In this document: one piece after another, positions 45,619 through 56,036 of the stretch | How the letters are laid out: each line of letters begins with the position of its first letter | Position numbering within the stretch: the stretch's first letter is position 1 | Assembly: GCF_016906535.1 (NCBI RefSeq) | Contig: NC_057376.1 | Coordinates: forward strand, 124,001 to 188,000 | DNA length: 64,000 nucleotides | Source of the DNA: Rhizoctonia solani | Lineage: Eukaryota > Basidiomycota > Agaricomycetes > Cantharellales > Ceratobasidiaceae | Reading direction: 5' to 3' | The notes under the pieces: model-generated | What the model saw: only the letters and a program-made list of their open reading frames with translations | The model's database searches: none | Told to the model about the DNA's origin: nothing | Position numbers and translations under genes: made by a program

Positions 45619-48600
45619 AGTCGAGGACTGCTGCCAAGCCCCCGACTAAAAAGGACAATATAGATATTGAATTTGTAAATCTAGGACTGGATTCAAATAA
45701 AAAACCACTGCTATTTATCGATCTCTATGTCCAGAATTCCCCGGCAGAACCCTTGAAAACATTGATAGACTCAGGAGCCACGTCAAACTTCATCTCCCCC
45801 TTGATAGTGGAAAAACACAAAATCCCCAAAACCCTACTCGAAAATCCACGAGTAGTGAGAATGTTAGATGGTACTATTTCACAAACTGGGCGCATTTGGC
45901 ACCAGGTAATCCTCACGGTTTCGGCCAATGGCCACATCCATTCCATTCCTTTCCTAGTTTGCCCAATAGGCAATACCCCAGCAATACTTGGCATGACCTG
46001 GCTCACAAGCAAATCCCCACTCATCGATTGGCAGCAAGGAACAGTTACGTTCCCCAAACAAGTAGCAATTGCCTCCGAGGAAGAAGCAGACCCCAACCCT
46101 CTGGCAAACCTTCCACCCCAATATCACGAATTTGCCCGAGTCTTTGGAGAAGAGGAATTCAAGGTCTTACCCCCACACAGGGAGTATGATATTGCAATAG
46201 ACCTTATCCCAGATGCCAAACTCTCCCCCGGCCCTATCTATGGCATGACAGACGCGGAATCAAAGGCGCTAAAACAACACATAGACGAAGAATTGGCAAC
46301 AGGAAAGATCCGTCCTAGCACTTCTTCTGCTGGCGCCCCCGTTATGTTCGTTAAAAAGGCGGATGGATCCCTTAGATTGGTGGTTGATTACAGGAAGTTA
46401 AATGATGTCACGCACAAAAACGTCTACCCGCTCCCCAGACAAGATGACCTCATGGCCAAACTAAGGCACGCCAAGATGTTCACCAAACTGGACCTAAGAT
46501 GGGGTTATAACAATGTCCGGATTAAGGAAGGAGACGAATGGAAGACGGCTTTTAGAACAAAGTATGGGTTATTTGAATACCTGGTGATGCCCTTTGGGCT
46601 TACCAATGCCCCAGCCGCCTTCCAACACTTCATGAATGACTTGTTTAGGGATCTTATTGACGTCACCGTGGTCATCTATTTGGACAACATCTTGATCTTC
46701 TTGGAAAAACCAGAAGAACATCCAGCCCATGTGAGGGAAGTACTATCCAGGCTAATGGCAAACCAACTCTTCTGCAAACTCTCAAAGTGCCATTTCCATG
46801 TGACTACGGTTGATTACTTAGGCATTGTCATCTCCCCTGCTGGGTTCTCAATGGACCAGAAGAAAATAGAAGCAGTCACAACCTGGCCCACTCCCAAAAC
46901 GGTCAAACAGGTTCAGGCTTTCCTAGGATTTGTCAACTATCTTAGATGGTTCATTCCCAATTTCAGCTCGGTTGCACGCCCCCTCCACAACCTCACCAAA
47001 AAGGAAACCCCCTGGTCATGGGGTAACCCAGAAGAGGAAGCATTCCAGGAGTTGAAACGCCTAGTTACTTGGTCACCAGTGCTTATCCATTCCAACCCTA
47101 GCCTCCCCTACTACCTTGAAACAGATGCGTCAGGAGTAGCCATGGGAGCAATCCTTAGTCAAAGAGGGGAGGATAACCGTTTACACCCAGTAGCCTATAT
47201 GTCGAAATCCTTCTCTGGTGCTGAGGCCAATTACGACACCCATGACAAGGAACTCCTAGCCATCATCAAAGCCCTAGAGGAGTGGCGTATTTTCTTAGAA
47301 GCAACGGACAAACCCATACAGGTGTTCACGGACCATTGAAATTTGGAATATTGGATGCAGGCTAGAACCTTTAATCGCAGGCATGCCCGATGGCGCATAT
47401 TCTTGAGCGACTTTAACTTTGAGATCCACTACCGACCAGGGAAACAGTCGGGTAAGCCAGATGCATTGTCCAGACGAGCAGACTATGTCGACAACCCCTC
47501 AGAACCAGAAGTCATGCTCCCCGCAGAAGTCTTTGCCAACACGTCAGAGGAAGAACTGGAAATTGTCACGGAAATCCGCACTAAGCTTAGGGAAGACCCA
47601 TCCCTTGAGCCCATTATCCAATTCCTCACAGAAGACGCGGACAACGCCCCTCCTTCCATTCGTAAGGCATACAAAGATTATGACTGGGAAGAGGACCTCC
47701 TCTGGTATCGTGGTAAACTAGTTGTCCCAGACTCAGAAGCCCTAAAAGAACGTCTACTCAAGGAGTTCCACGACTCACCCCTGGCAGGGCACCCTGGACA
47801 ACAAAGAACCCTGGAACTCCTGAGCCGTAATTACTGGTGGCCAGGAATGAAGTCATCCGCCAAGGAATGGGTTGAATGTTGCCCCACCTGTCAAACGAAT
47901 CGCCAAGCTCACGCCCCTGTCATTGCCCTGAAGCCCCTAGAAGTTCCTCCCTTCCCGTTCCATACAATATCCTACGATTTTATTACGGGATTTCCTAAGT
48001 CACAGGGCCACAATGCTATCCTAGTGGTAATTGACTCATTCTCCAAGTTTGGGCATTTCATCCCCACTTCTAAGAAGGTTACCGCCAAAGGACTTGCAGA
48101 CCTATTCATCACCCATGTTTGGAAACTTCACGGATTACCGGTCAAAACAATCTCCGACCGCGGAACTACCTTCACCGGGAAATTCTTAAGGGCCCTCTAC
48201 CAACGGCTTGGAGTCAAACCAGCGTTCTCCTCTGCGTACCACCCTGAATCAGACGGACAAACGGAACGGGTAAACCAGTTCATCAAATTCTACCTCCGTT
48301 CTTACGTAGCCGCGGATCATTCAGACTGGGCCACGTGGTTACCTTTGGCAGAATATGCGTACAACAACGCCAGACACGCGTCCACAGGAAAAACACCCTT
48401 TGAATTGGTCTATGGAAAAAATCCGGTGATGAACCCCTCCAACATACCGTCCAACGTACCAGAAGCAGACCAATTAGCAGACACCTTGGCCAATGAATGG
48501 AAGGAAGCAGAGTCCGCCCTCAAGATGAGCAAGGAAAAAATGACTAGGGATAAAGGAACCATCCCCAAATATTCAATCGGTGAATTGGTCTGGCTAGATG

Positions 48601-49019
48601 GAAAGAACGTGGAACTCAGGACCAACTCCAATAAACTGGATCCTAAAAGACTAGGTCCTTTCGAAGTTTTAGAGAAGATTTCCAGTCATGCATACCGCCT
48701 GAAGCTGCTGGAAACTTTGAAAATCCACGATGTGTTCTACGTGGGACTATTGTCCAAAGTCCATAAGTCCCCTAGCCAACCGTTTCCAGAACGACCCCCT
48801 CCAGAAACAATCGAGGGGGAAGAAGAATATGAAGTGGAACAAATCATTGACTCAAAAAGGCAACGAGGGAAATGGTTCTATTTGATCAAGTGGAAAGGAT
48901 ACGGTCCGGAGGACAATTCTTGGGAACCAGAAGAACTCCTGGAGCACAGCCAGGAGGAAATTCAACGTTTTAACAAGTCACGACTGAAAAAGGCTTGTGA
49001 CTCTGCCAAGAGCCTTTAA
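45612..49019 (+). pseudogene. D pol: protease, RT, RNase H, integrase, chromodomain
   Basis: About 1136 codons. Protease TLIDSGATSNF (near residue 52). [36 protein letters not shown]; active site VVIYLDNILIF (46677-46688 TAT TTG GAC AAC). RNase H ETDASGVAMGAIL, NYDTHDKELLAI, then TGA at 47337-47339 (TDH-stop-NLEYW, Arg or similar expected). Integrase: FHDSPLAGHPGQQ ... CCPTC zinc site; YDFITGFP, DRGTTFTGKF and PESDGQTERVNQF catalytic core. Chromodomain VEQIIDSKRQ ... [19 protein letters not shown] targets integration to marked chromatin in the family. TAA stop at 49017-49019 just before the purine tract. Confidence 0.92.
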
Positions 49020-49030
49020 GGGGGGGGCAA

Positions 49031-49592
49031 TGTCATAACCTCCTAACAGATACCATTGGATTTGCACGTTTTTTCTGATATTTTTAGTATTTTTTACGGA
49101 CTTGATATCTTTTGTTTTTCAATCACGTGATCTCGGCGCTTATTATGCCGAGATGCCGCGCCGAGATGCCGTGCCAAGGGCGCTTAGGAGAAATCCACGC
49201 TTCTGCGCAGCCCGCAGCACGCTTCTCATTTGTCTTAGCTACTTCTTTCTCTCACGCGCACAGACCATGTAGATAGTGTGCTTTGTCTATATATACAGCA
49301 GGGAAATTGCTTGGAGACACCAAGTCGATTTTACCTCGTCTCATATTCATTGAGGAGGATAACCAGCCAGCTAAAGTAGTCAGCCCCCATTCGTCACCAG
49401 TAGTTGAACCCCTTACTTAACCTATCACACCTCCCAGGCCTAAGGCCCCCTCGCAGTAGTATAGATAGTAGACCACCTTAAGCGGTAGTAAGATAGCCTA
49501 GTTTAGCAGTAGATTACCTTGTTGCCTGTAGTAGTACGGCCCTAAGCGCCCGCTCCCACCAGCGAGTACCCACCTTACAGTGGTGTACGACA
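49031..49592 (+). repeat. D 3' LTR
   Basis: 562 bp, no difference from the 5' LTR seen on reading. Preceded by the polypurine tract AAGGGGGGGG (49017-49028). Confidence 0.95.
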
Positions 49593-50048
49593 CCACATAT
49601 AAGAAACTTATGGTTGACATGGCTGGACTTAGTGATATTCTCTAAGTCCAGGTCACATGACCTCCCCCCTCCAGTCCTTTATCAAATACTATACTAAACT
49701 ACTACAGATTTGAGGTGGGGGGGGATGACATAATCTCTTCTATAATAATATATTATTCAGACCTTGCCTGCAGGCTCCCTTAACATTGGCCTGCGGCTAG
49801 GGGGGCAGGGGGAGTGCAACATCCCCCAGCAACTTATATTATTAATATATCACTGTGCATCATATATATATATATCTTTGACAGTGGATATATGGTAATA
49901 ACCCCTCCAGATATGGGTTATGACACACTCTCCCCTGTCTTTACTCTTAACATCAATATCAAGTGTGTGTTACAACTTGTCATTTAGGCAACGCTGTTGC
50001 TGACCAAGTCACATATATACATCCAATAAGTAGAGACCTTACAAAGTG

Positions 50049-50396
50049 GTGATGCAACAAGAGGTAATCAACCTGGGTGTTACCATGGTTGGTTGGCCTC
50101 CTTATATATTACAGAGGTGAACTAATTACAAATGTATAATATGCAAAATCATAACCAATAAGAACCCTGCTCTGCAGTCAGCCTTACTCATGCATACGTG
50201 TCACTGACGTGTCATAGTGATGTCATCAAGTGGAGGTGGCTATGTATGCTGAGTTAAGCGCAGATGGGGATGTGGCTTGGTGCTTAGTGTATGGTATAAG
50301 CGCCAATGTCACGTGATTGAAAATGTTGTCTGTTTATCTTTGTTTAAAATTGAGAAAATTGGAATAAATTCCGTGGTATCAATTGTGTCTATAACA
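50049..50396 (-). repeat. A 5' LTR, part 2
   Basis: Continues the LTR cut at 32987: GTGATGCAACAAGAGGTAAT onward to TCTATAACA. Carries the start region: TATATATT (50103-50110) and the primer complement GGTAATCAACCT (50063-50074). Confidence 0.93.
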
Positions 50397-50645
50397 CTTG
50401 GTCAATAACAGTTCCTTGACCTTCCAGTGGAGGCCTTGCATGAACTGCGCAATGTAGGCCTCCTCATTCCAGTCCAATTCCACCATGAGATTGTGGAACT
50501 CTGTGACATATTCCAAAGTGGTGGTAGTTTGGGAGAGTGCCACAATTTTCCTGGCAGCAGCCCTTTTTGCGTCAGGATTGGCAAACACTTCCTTGAATTT
50601 GGCCATTAAGGCCAGGATGGTGGTTGGGGGGTTTCCCTTGCCCTT
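50397..50645 (-). pseudogene. H gag, middle part
   Basis: Minus strand MAKFKEVFANPDAKRAAARK, IVALSQTTTTLEYVTEFHNL and FMQGLHWKVKELLLT, colinear with D gag 45080-45290. It is bounded by element A on the left and a D solo LTR on the right. Confidence 0.87.
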
Positions 50646-51205
50646 TGTTACACCCTCCTCACATATACCATTGGATTTGCCTGAATTTTCTGATATTTAT
50701 AGCATTTTTTCCAACCCTTGTATCTTTTGTTTTTCAATCACGTGATCTTGGCGCTTACTATGCCAAGATGCTGCGCCAAGATGCTGTGCCAAGGGCACTT
50801 AGGGATAATCCATGCTCCCATGCAGTCCGCAGCATGCTTCCCTTTTCATATCCTTACTTCTTTTCTCACAAGCCTTGACCACCTGTAGATAGTTCTCTTG
50901 TGTATAAATACAAGAGGGAAATTGCTTGGAAACCCCAAGTTGATTTTACCTTGTCTCATATTCATTGAGGAGGACAACTCAGCCAGCTAAGTAGCCAGCC
51001 CCCATCAGATTTCAGACGTTAACCCCCACTTAACTCATCACACCTCCCAGGCCTAAGGCCCCTTGTCAGTAGTATAGAGTAGTTGGTTGCCTTATGCAAC
51101 CGTAACATAGCCTATTAGTTAGATTACATAAAGTTTGCTTGTAGTAGTACGGCCTTAAGCGCCCGCCTCCACCAGCGTGTACCCACCTTACAGTGGTGTA
51201 CAACA
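50646..51205 (+). mobile_element. Solo LTR, family D, in H gag
   Basis: 560 bp, TGTTACACCCTCC ... GTGTACAACA, TSD CCCTT (50641-50645 and 51206-51210). Opposite in orientation to the D-type LTRs of its host H. Confidence 0.94.
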
Positions 51206-51468
51206 CCCTTGATGATTGTCCCAATGATGGGAAGCGCCCAGTTGGCAGCCTTGTCTGTCATGTGGTATAAGATCCATACAACCATCTGCTCTTCTTCATC
51301 AAATTGGTCCCTATGGAGAGCTACCCATAGGAGCATTCTATCTAGCCACTGGGTGGCCTTGCGTCCTTGTGTATTGCCCTTGTAGGGGTCTGGTAACTCC
51401 ATTTTGGGTTGTTTTACACTGGACCCTGAGTCAAAGGGGGTGAGGGAGCTAAGACTCCTAGGCGTGTT
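51206..51468 (-). pseudogene. H gag, capsid start
   Basis: Minus strand MELPDPYKGNTQGRKATQWL, LWVALHRDQFDEEEQMVVWI, MTDKAANWALPIIGTIIKG, near-identical to D gag from 44845. Cut at 51468 by F. Confidence 0.87.
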
Positions 51469-52701
51469 TGTTGTAAATTGGGGGAAAAGAGGTTGAGACT
51501 CTGGTGCTGAGCAGAGTCTGTGTTGGAAGATTTCCCAATTTCCAAGCTAAGTAAAGAAGTAGCTTCTTTAGGGTTCTCTGGGTCTAGCTATCTTGAATAC
51601 AATCAACTACAGATATATCTTTTCTCAGTGTAAAGTGTCTTAGTAAGTATTTCTGTAAGAGCAAGAGTACTGGCTCAGGTTCCCTTTGGCAGAGATAGTT
51701 ATGTAAGTTTCACTCCTAGTTGCAGGAACTAACTGGTTACTTAGTATATATCCTTCTTTAAGGACAATTGCCTTCTGTTCACTTAACCTAAGAACTCTGT
51801 ATCAGGTCTACAACCTTTCCACACTATGGGTACTTGGGAGATCCACTTATACAAGTTTAAGTTATTTGAAATCTTGAGGCACAAAATATCACACAATTGA
51901 GGGGGGCAAGCCCAAACCCAAGAGTGACAGTCAACAGTAACAGTGAGTGGTAAGAGTGAAGGGTGGGTGCCCTCCAAGGGTATGCAAGAGTCCCCTTTTA
52001 TACCCTAGAGTGGCAAGGTTACTGAGTCATTCACCTAGTCAGAGTATGAGTATGACTTGCTTAGGACTGTGCTTCCTAAGACTTTGATTGGTGGGTGGGA
52101 AGGCACAGATATGACTAGGATGGAATGTGACTGCTCTTGGGTTGAACTGCAATTAGTTAAAAATAGAAACATCTAAATACATGACTCAGTCTATCAAGAA
52201 ATGCTTGGCAGCCAATGAGCACTTAGAGTGAGTCATTAGTGTGAGTCATTCTGGTGGCAAGCAGAATGACTCATAAGCAGGATTCGCAGTGCCACTAGAA
52301 ATTACTAGATAAGGAGAACCTTAGTAATCTCATGAGAGGTATGACTCAACTAAGCTAGGAATAAGGTTCATTTCCCAAGTTAGAGCTAGTCATGTGATGA
52401 GCTAGATGTAAAGATACAAATATAATGATTAGTAAGGTACTTGAGCCACATAGATAGAATCTTGTGAAGCTAATATCTCCATGAGATCTTATTGTATGAG
52501 CACGTGACAGGCAGCGTTAGAACGAGCGGAAGGAGCTCTATTGAACGATATGTAACACATACAGTCGATATGAGCGTTACATAGAGTAATGACAGAAATA
52601 ATGGAAAATAGGAGTCAAATGGCCATTAAATCAGAAAGTCAGATATATACAGATTATTGTGGATGGTGAGCTGTGAATGCAAAATTATGTGATACATAAC
52701 A
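51469..52701 (+). mobile_element. Solo LTR-like element F
   Basis: 1233 bp, TGTTGTAAATTGGGGG ... GATACATAACA, TSD GTGTT (51464-51468 and 52702-52706). Only one copy in the window. No coding frame of note. TG...CA ends with 5-bp TSD suggest a solo LTR of an otherwise unseen long-LTR element. Confidence 0.8.
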
Positions 52702-53057
52702 GTGTTGCAAGGTTCCTTCTTGGTTCCTTGTCTGGGTTCATCATCTTCCTTGGAGTCAAAGTTTGTGCCTCTCAACAGGCGGAATGGGGCCTTGAGTCCA
52801 GGCCTAACCATTCCTGGAGTGTGGGCTTCCCCTCCCAAATGGGTAGGAGGGGTGACAGGCCCAGTCAATGGGCCAGGCTTGGCTTGGGCGCCTCCTTGAT
52901 CCTTGTTGCCAACAAGGTTGGCGGTTTCCTTGCAAATGGCTTTGAGCTCTGCAAGCTGTTGGCCTTGGTTTCTGATTTGGTCCTGCAAGGACCCAACTGT
53001 GGCTGTGAGGGCTGTGACAGCCTCAAGGAGAGCGCTAAGGGACAGCTCTGGTTCCAT
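52702..53057 (-). pseudogene. H gag, N-terminus
   Basis: Start ATG at 53057 on the minus strand (MEPELSLSALLEAVTALT), coiled coil SLQDQIRNQGQQLAELKAIC, linker GGAQAKPGPLTGPVTPP, then APFRLLRGTNFDS. Arg is kept at the position where D has TGA. The open frame extends upstream of the ATG without another ATG of good context. Confidence 0.85.
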
Positions 53058-53576
53058 TCTTGGCAGGTCTTGCAAAGTGGGAGATGGGCTGCAAGTGGGT
53101 GGTTGGGAGTGGGTAGGAATGAAACGTCTACTGGAGCAACTGGAGGGGCAAGAGTAGGGGTGAGGGACGCCAGAGCGTGTGGATGGAATTGTGAGACGGC
53201 ATGGGGGATAGGGGTGCCTGGTACAGGACTTATGAGCGGCTTTTTTGTAGTGTGTGGGCACTAAACCTTTGCGTCAAGCACCTAGCGTTGGATAGTCCCT
53301 ACAACAAATCAACAGATCTGGCAATTGTGATATGAGCAGATTTTCTACAAGCAGGTGTTTCAGCTGACTAAGGTTGCTAACTACTGTGTTCCAGCAAAAC
53401 ACGTGGTATGCAGGGGATTAGAGCCCTTCTACCTTATAGCAATTTGGTACTACATGAGGGTGGGGGGTTTTTGATTATTCTACCCTGCAAGGTGGCCCTG
53501 ATCACGTGACTTCCCTTGTGCTAGTACAGGGGGTCCTCTCCTTGTCAAACAAGCCTACAGAAAGTCAATTTTACAA
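53058..53576 (-). other. H leader with primer-binding site
   Basis: Non-coding leader homologous to D 43908-44427. Next to the LTR the minus strand reads GTAAAATTGACTT (plus 53562-53574). Against the LTR segment at 53832-53844 it pairs over 13 positions with two G-U pairs, a weaker version of the self-priming match in D. Confidence 0.55.
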
Positions 53577-54135
53577 TGTTGTACGCCACTGTAAGGTGGG
53601 TACTTGCTAGTGGGCAGGTGCTTAAGACCATACTACTACAGACACTGCTTATCTAATCTATACTAAGGCTATACTAATAACACTTAAGGTGTCCTACTTG
53701 TAACCACTGTTGTTGGAGGGGGCTTAGCCCTGGAAGTGTGGTGAGCGCAGGTAAGGGGTTAACTTCTGAACTACTAGGGGCTGGCTACTTGGCTGGCTGG
53801 GGGGATCTCTCCTCAATGAATATGAGACAAGGTAAAATCAACTTGGGGTTTCCAAGTGATTTTCCTGCTGTATATATGGACAAAGAGGCGCTATCTACAT
53901 GGTCTGTGCATGTGAGAAAAGAAGTACATAAATGAAATAAGAAGAGTGCTGCAGGCTGTGCAGAAGCATGGATTTCTCCTAAGCGCCCTTGGCACTGCAT
54001 CTTGGCACAGCATCTTGGCATAGTAAGGGCCAAGATCACATGATCAAAAAACATAAGATATTGAGTTTGTAAAAAATGGTGAAAATATCAGAAAAATCTT
54101 GCAAGTCCAATGGTATGTGTTAAGAGGGTGTAAAA
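53577..54135 (-). repeat. H 5' LTR
   Basis: 559 bp, plus TGTTGTACGCC ... GGGTGTAAAA. The outer terminus reads TTTTACA on the minus strand instead of TGTTACA. Single copy here, without the 118-bp extra piece seen at the 3' end. Confidence 0.9.
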
Positions 54136-54372
54136 GTTCCCATGTGTTTTCTTCTGATCCATAACCCTTCCATTTCACCCTGAAGAACCATTTTCTGTTG
54201 CGCTCTTCTGCATCTGTGATGCCTTTGACTTCATACTCTTCTTCCCCATCCATGGTGACAGGTGGAGAGCGGTTTTCAAAGGTGGATTTCTTGTCTCTTT
54301 TAGCTTTAGACAGCAGACCTACATAGAAGACATCATGGATCCTCATTGAGGGCAGCAGCTCAAGGCAGTAAG
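54136..54372 (-). pseudogene. K integrase C-terminus and chromodomain
   Basis: Minus strand MRIHDVFYVGLLSKAKRDKK, EEEYEVKGITDAEERNRKWF, FRVKWKGYGSEENTWE; continues at 12869 beyond H. Confidence 0.87.
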
Positions 54373-54943
54373 TGTTGTAGACACACTCAATACCAGGGAA
54401 TTTATTCCCATTTTCTCGAATTTAAACAAAGGCAAACGGTCAACATTTTCAATCACGTGATCTTGGCGCTTATATCATACGCTAAGCGCCAAGCCACGTC
54501 CCCATCTGCGCTTAAATCAGCACACGTAGCCACCTCCACCTATGACGTCATCATGACATGTCAGTGACACGTATGCATGAGTAAGTCTGACTGCAGAACG
54601 GGGTTCTTATTTGATATGGTATTGCATATTATGTATTTGTAATTAGCTCACCCTTGTAATATATAAGGAGGCCAACCAACCATGGTAACACCCAGGTTGA
54701 TTACCTCTTGTTGCATCCTAACACTGTACAAGGGCCTTATAGCCCAGTAAACACTTAGTCACACGCCTTAAGCATTCTTATCACTGTACTTAGGTAGCTA
54801 GTCAACGCCTTACAGTGTCTTATCACTGTAGATAGTAGTTAGTACATTGTAGGGTAGATCCTTGCCGCCTTAAGCGGTTTACTGTATTAGTTACATGGCC
54901 ACAAGCGCCTGCACCCTTGACGTCCTTACAGACGTCTAGGACA
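54373..54943 (-). mobile_element. Solo LTR, family A, in K integrase
   Basis: 571 bp, plus TGTTGTAGACACAC ... GTCTAGGACA. Flanks GTAAG (54368-54372) and CTAAG (54944-54948) match at 4 of 5 positions. Contains AATCACGTGATCTTGGCGCTTA (about 54450-54471). Confidence 0.88.
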
Positions 54944-56036
54944 CTAAGCTTGATTGGAGATATTTTCTGTTATCTTGAAGGGGCCTAGGCGTTGTTTGGT
55001 TAGCTTATGACTCAGGGTCTTTAGCTTTACGTTTTTTGCGTCTAGCCAGGCCTCTTCTCCAACTTCAAATTCTACTGGTTTGCCTGTTTCTCCAGCTACC
55101 ATTTGTGTCTTGGATTGCCAGAGTGCTGCTTCAATTTCCTGCCATTGAGCTTCCATCTGCATTGCCAAGTTGTTGGTTTCTGGTACATTGGTGGGGACAT
55201 TGCTAGGGGTTAGGGCTGGCTCCCATCTGTAAAGTGCTTTGAACAGTGTTTTGCCTGTAGAACTATGGACCACATTGTTGTAGGCAAATTCTGCCATGGG
55301 CAGCCATTTTACCCACTCCCTCTGGTTGACTCCCAAGTAGGCTTGCAAGAAGTGCTCAACTGTTGGGTTTACTTGTTCTGTCTGACCATTGCTCTGAGGG
55401 TGATATGCCAATGAGAAATGGGGGTCTATCCCCAGGCATTGGTATAAGGCCCTGAGGAACTTGTTGTTGAAAACCCTCCCCTGGTCTGAGACTGTCTTTT
55501 CAGGCATGCCATACTGTTTCCATATGTGGCATAGGAATAAGTCTGCCAACTCTGGGGCCTTGAGCTTTTTAGAGCATTCCACCAGGATCATGTATTTAGT
55601 AAAGCTGTCCACTATGACCAAGATGGAGTTGTAATTCCCATCCTTGGGCAAGTCCACAATCATGTCATATGATACATGTTGCCAAGGCCATGATGGTAGT
55701 TCAAGCAGCTGTGGGGGTATAGACACATAGCAGGGCTTCCTAATATGTTGGCAGGTTTTGCAGGAGTCTACATGCCAGTAAGTGTCTGCATGGATTCCTG
55801 GCCAGTAGTAATTCCAGGAGATTAATTCCAAGGTTTGCTGCCTCCCAGGGTGTCCTGCTAAGGGGCTGTCATGGAAAATCTGCAGTAGGTCTGTACAAAG
55901 GGTCCCCACATCAGGGACCACAATCCTTCCTTGATAGAATAAAAGTCCTGCCTCCATTTGGTAGTCTTTGAATGCATGTTTGATGGGGGGGGTGCTTTGG
56001 ACTCATTCTGTAGGAATTGTAGGATCTCTTCTAGGG
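54944..56036 (-). pseudogene. K integrase
   Basis: Minus strand: LEEILQFLQNESKAPP, MEAGLLFYQGRIVVPD, zinc site HDSPLAGHPGRQQ ... CKTCQ, core YDMIVDLPKDG, VSDQGRVFNNKF (DQG where relatives have DRG), PQSNGQTEQVNP, then VGEEAWLDAKNVKLKT. A one-base break near 55970 separates the first block. It ends at the J solo LTR (56037). Confidence 0.85.

Larger units (their letters stand above)
43346..49592 (+). mobile_element. Ty3/Gypsy chromovirus D, complete and very young
   Basis: 6247 bp, TSD CCACA (43341-43345 and 49593-49597). The two 562-bp LTRs look identical on reading. Plus-strand order: LTR, leader, gag, -1 shift, protease, RT, RNase H, integrase, chromodomain, polypurine tract, LTR. It is the innermost and therefore latest insertion of its branch. 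Only two premature stops, both TGA, and the YLDN box prevent an intact coding plan. Confidence 0.96.
43222..49925 (+). mobile_element. Solo LTR, family E, in B 3' LTR, interrupted by D
   Basis: Parts 43222-43345 and 49598-49925 (452 bp), TGTCATGAGCCAC ... GGGTTATGACA. TSD CACTC on the right (49926-49930) and CTCTC on the left (43217-43221), one change. Homologous over its 3' part to the E copy at 31749-32182. Confidence 0.88.
32988..50043 (+). mobile_element. Ty3/Gypsy element B, complete, interrupted by N2, E and D
   Basis: TSD AAGTG (32983-32987 and 50044-50048) in the A 5' LTR. About 8.8 kb without nested DNA. 314-bp LTRs (5' 32988-33301; 3' 43021-43221 plus 49931-50043) of equal length. 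It has a long gag frame, gag and pol in the same frame, and extra coding sequence behind integrase. It is clearly a different lineage from A, D, H and J. Confidence 0.93.
25922..50396 (-). mobile_element. Ty3/Gypsy chromovirus A, complete, interrupted by B and two solo LTRs
   Basis: TSD CTTGG (25917-25921 and 50397-50401) within H gag. Two 573-bp LTRs, the 5' one split by element B. It is about 6.4 kb without nested DNA. The internal plan matches D (leader, gag, -1 shift, pol with chromodomain) but the LTR is unrelated apart from shared motifs. Confidence 0.93.
12875..54135 (-). mobile_element. Ty3/Gypsy chromovirus H (D-family LTR), complete but broken by six insertions
   Basis: TSD GTTCC at 12870-12874 and 54136-54140. 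Minus-strand order from the right is 5' LTR (53577-54135), leader, gag (53057 leftward), protease, RT, RNase H, integrase with chromodomain, and 3' LTR. The insertions are F, a D solo LTR, element A, an A solo LTR, element J and G1. Each has a matching TSD and each join restores an open reading frame. Without nested DNA it is about 6.2 kb, matching element D. Confidence 0.92.

Noticed and set aside
44704..47339. UGA reassigned to Arg as a general code change
   Set aside because: Host genes here (F-box, SDR fragment) use ordinary stops and CGA for Arg, the DDE remnant ends in a normal-position TGA, and mutation explains the pattern.
12993..54135. H halves as two separate truncated elements
   Set aside because: GTTCC on both outer sides, in-frame joins at every nested insertion and a total length equal to D show that it is one element.
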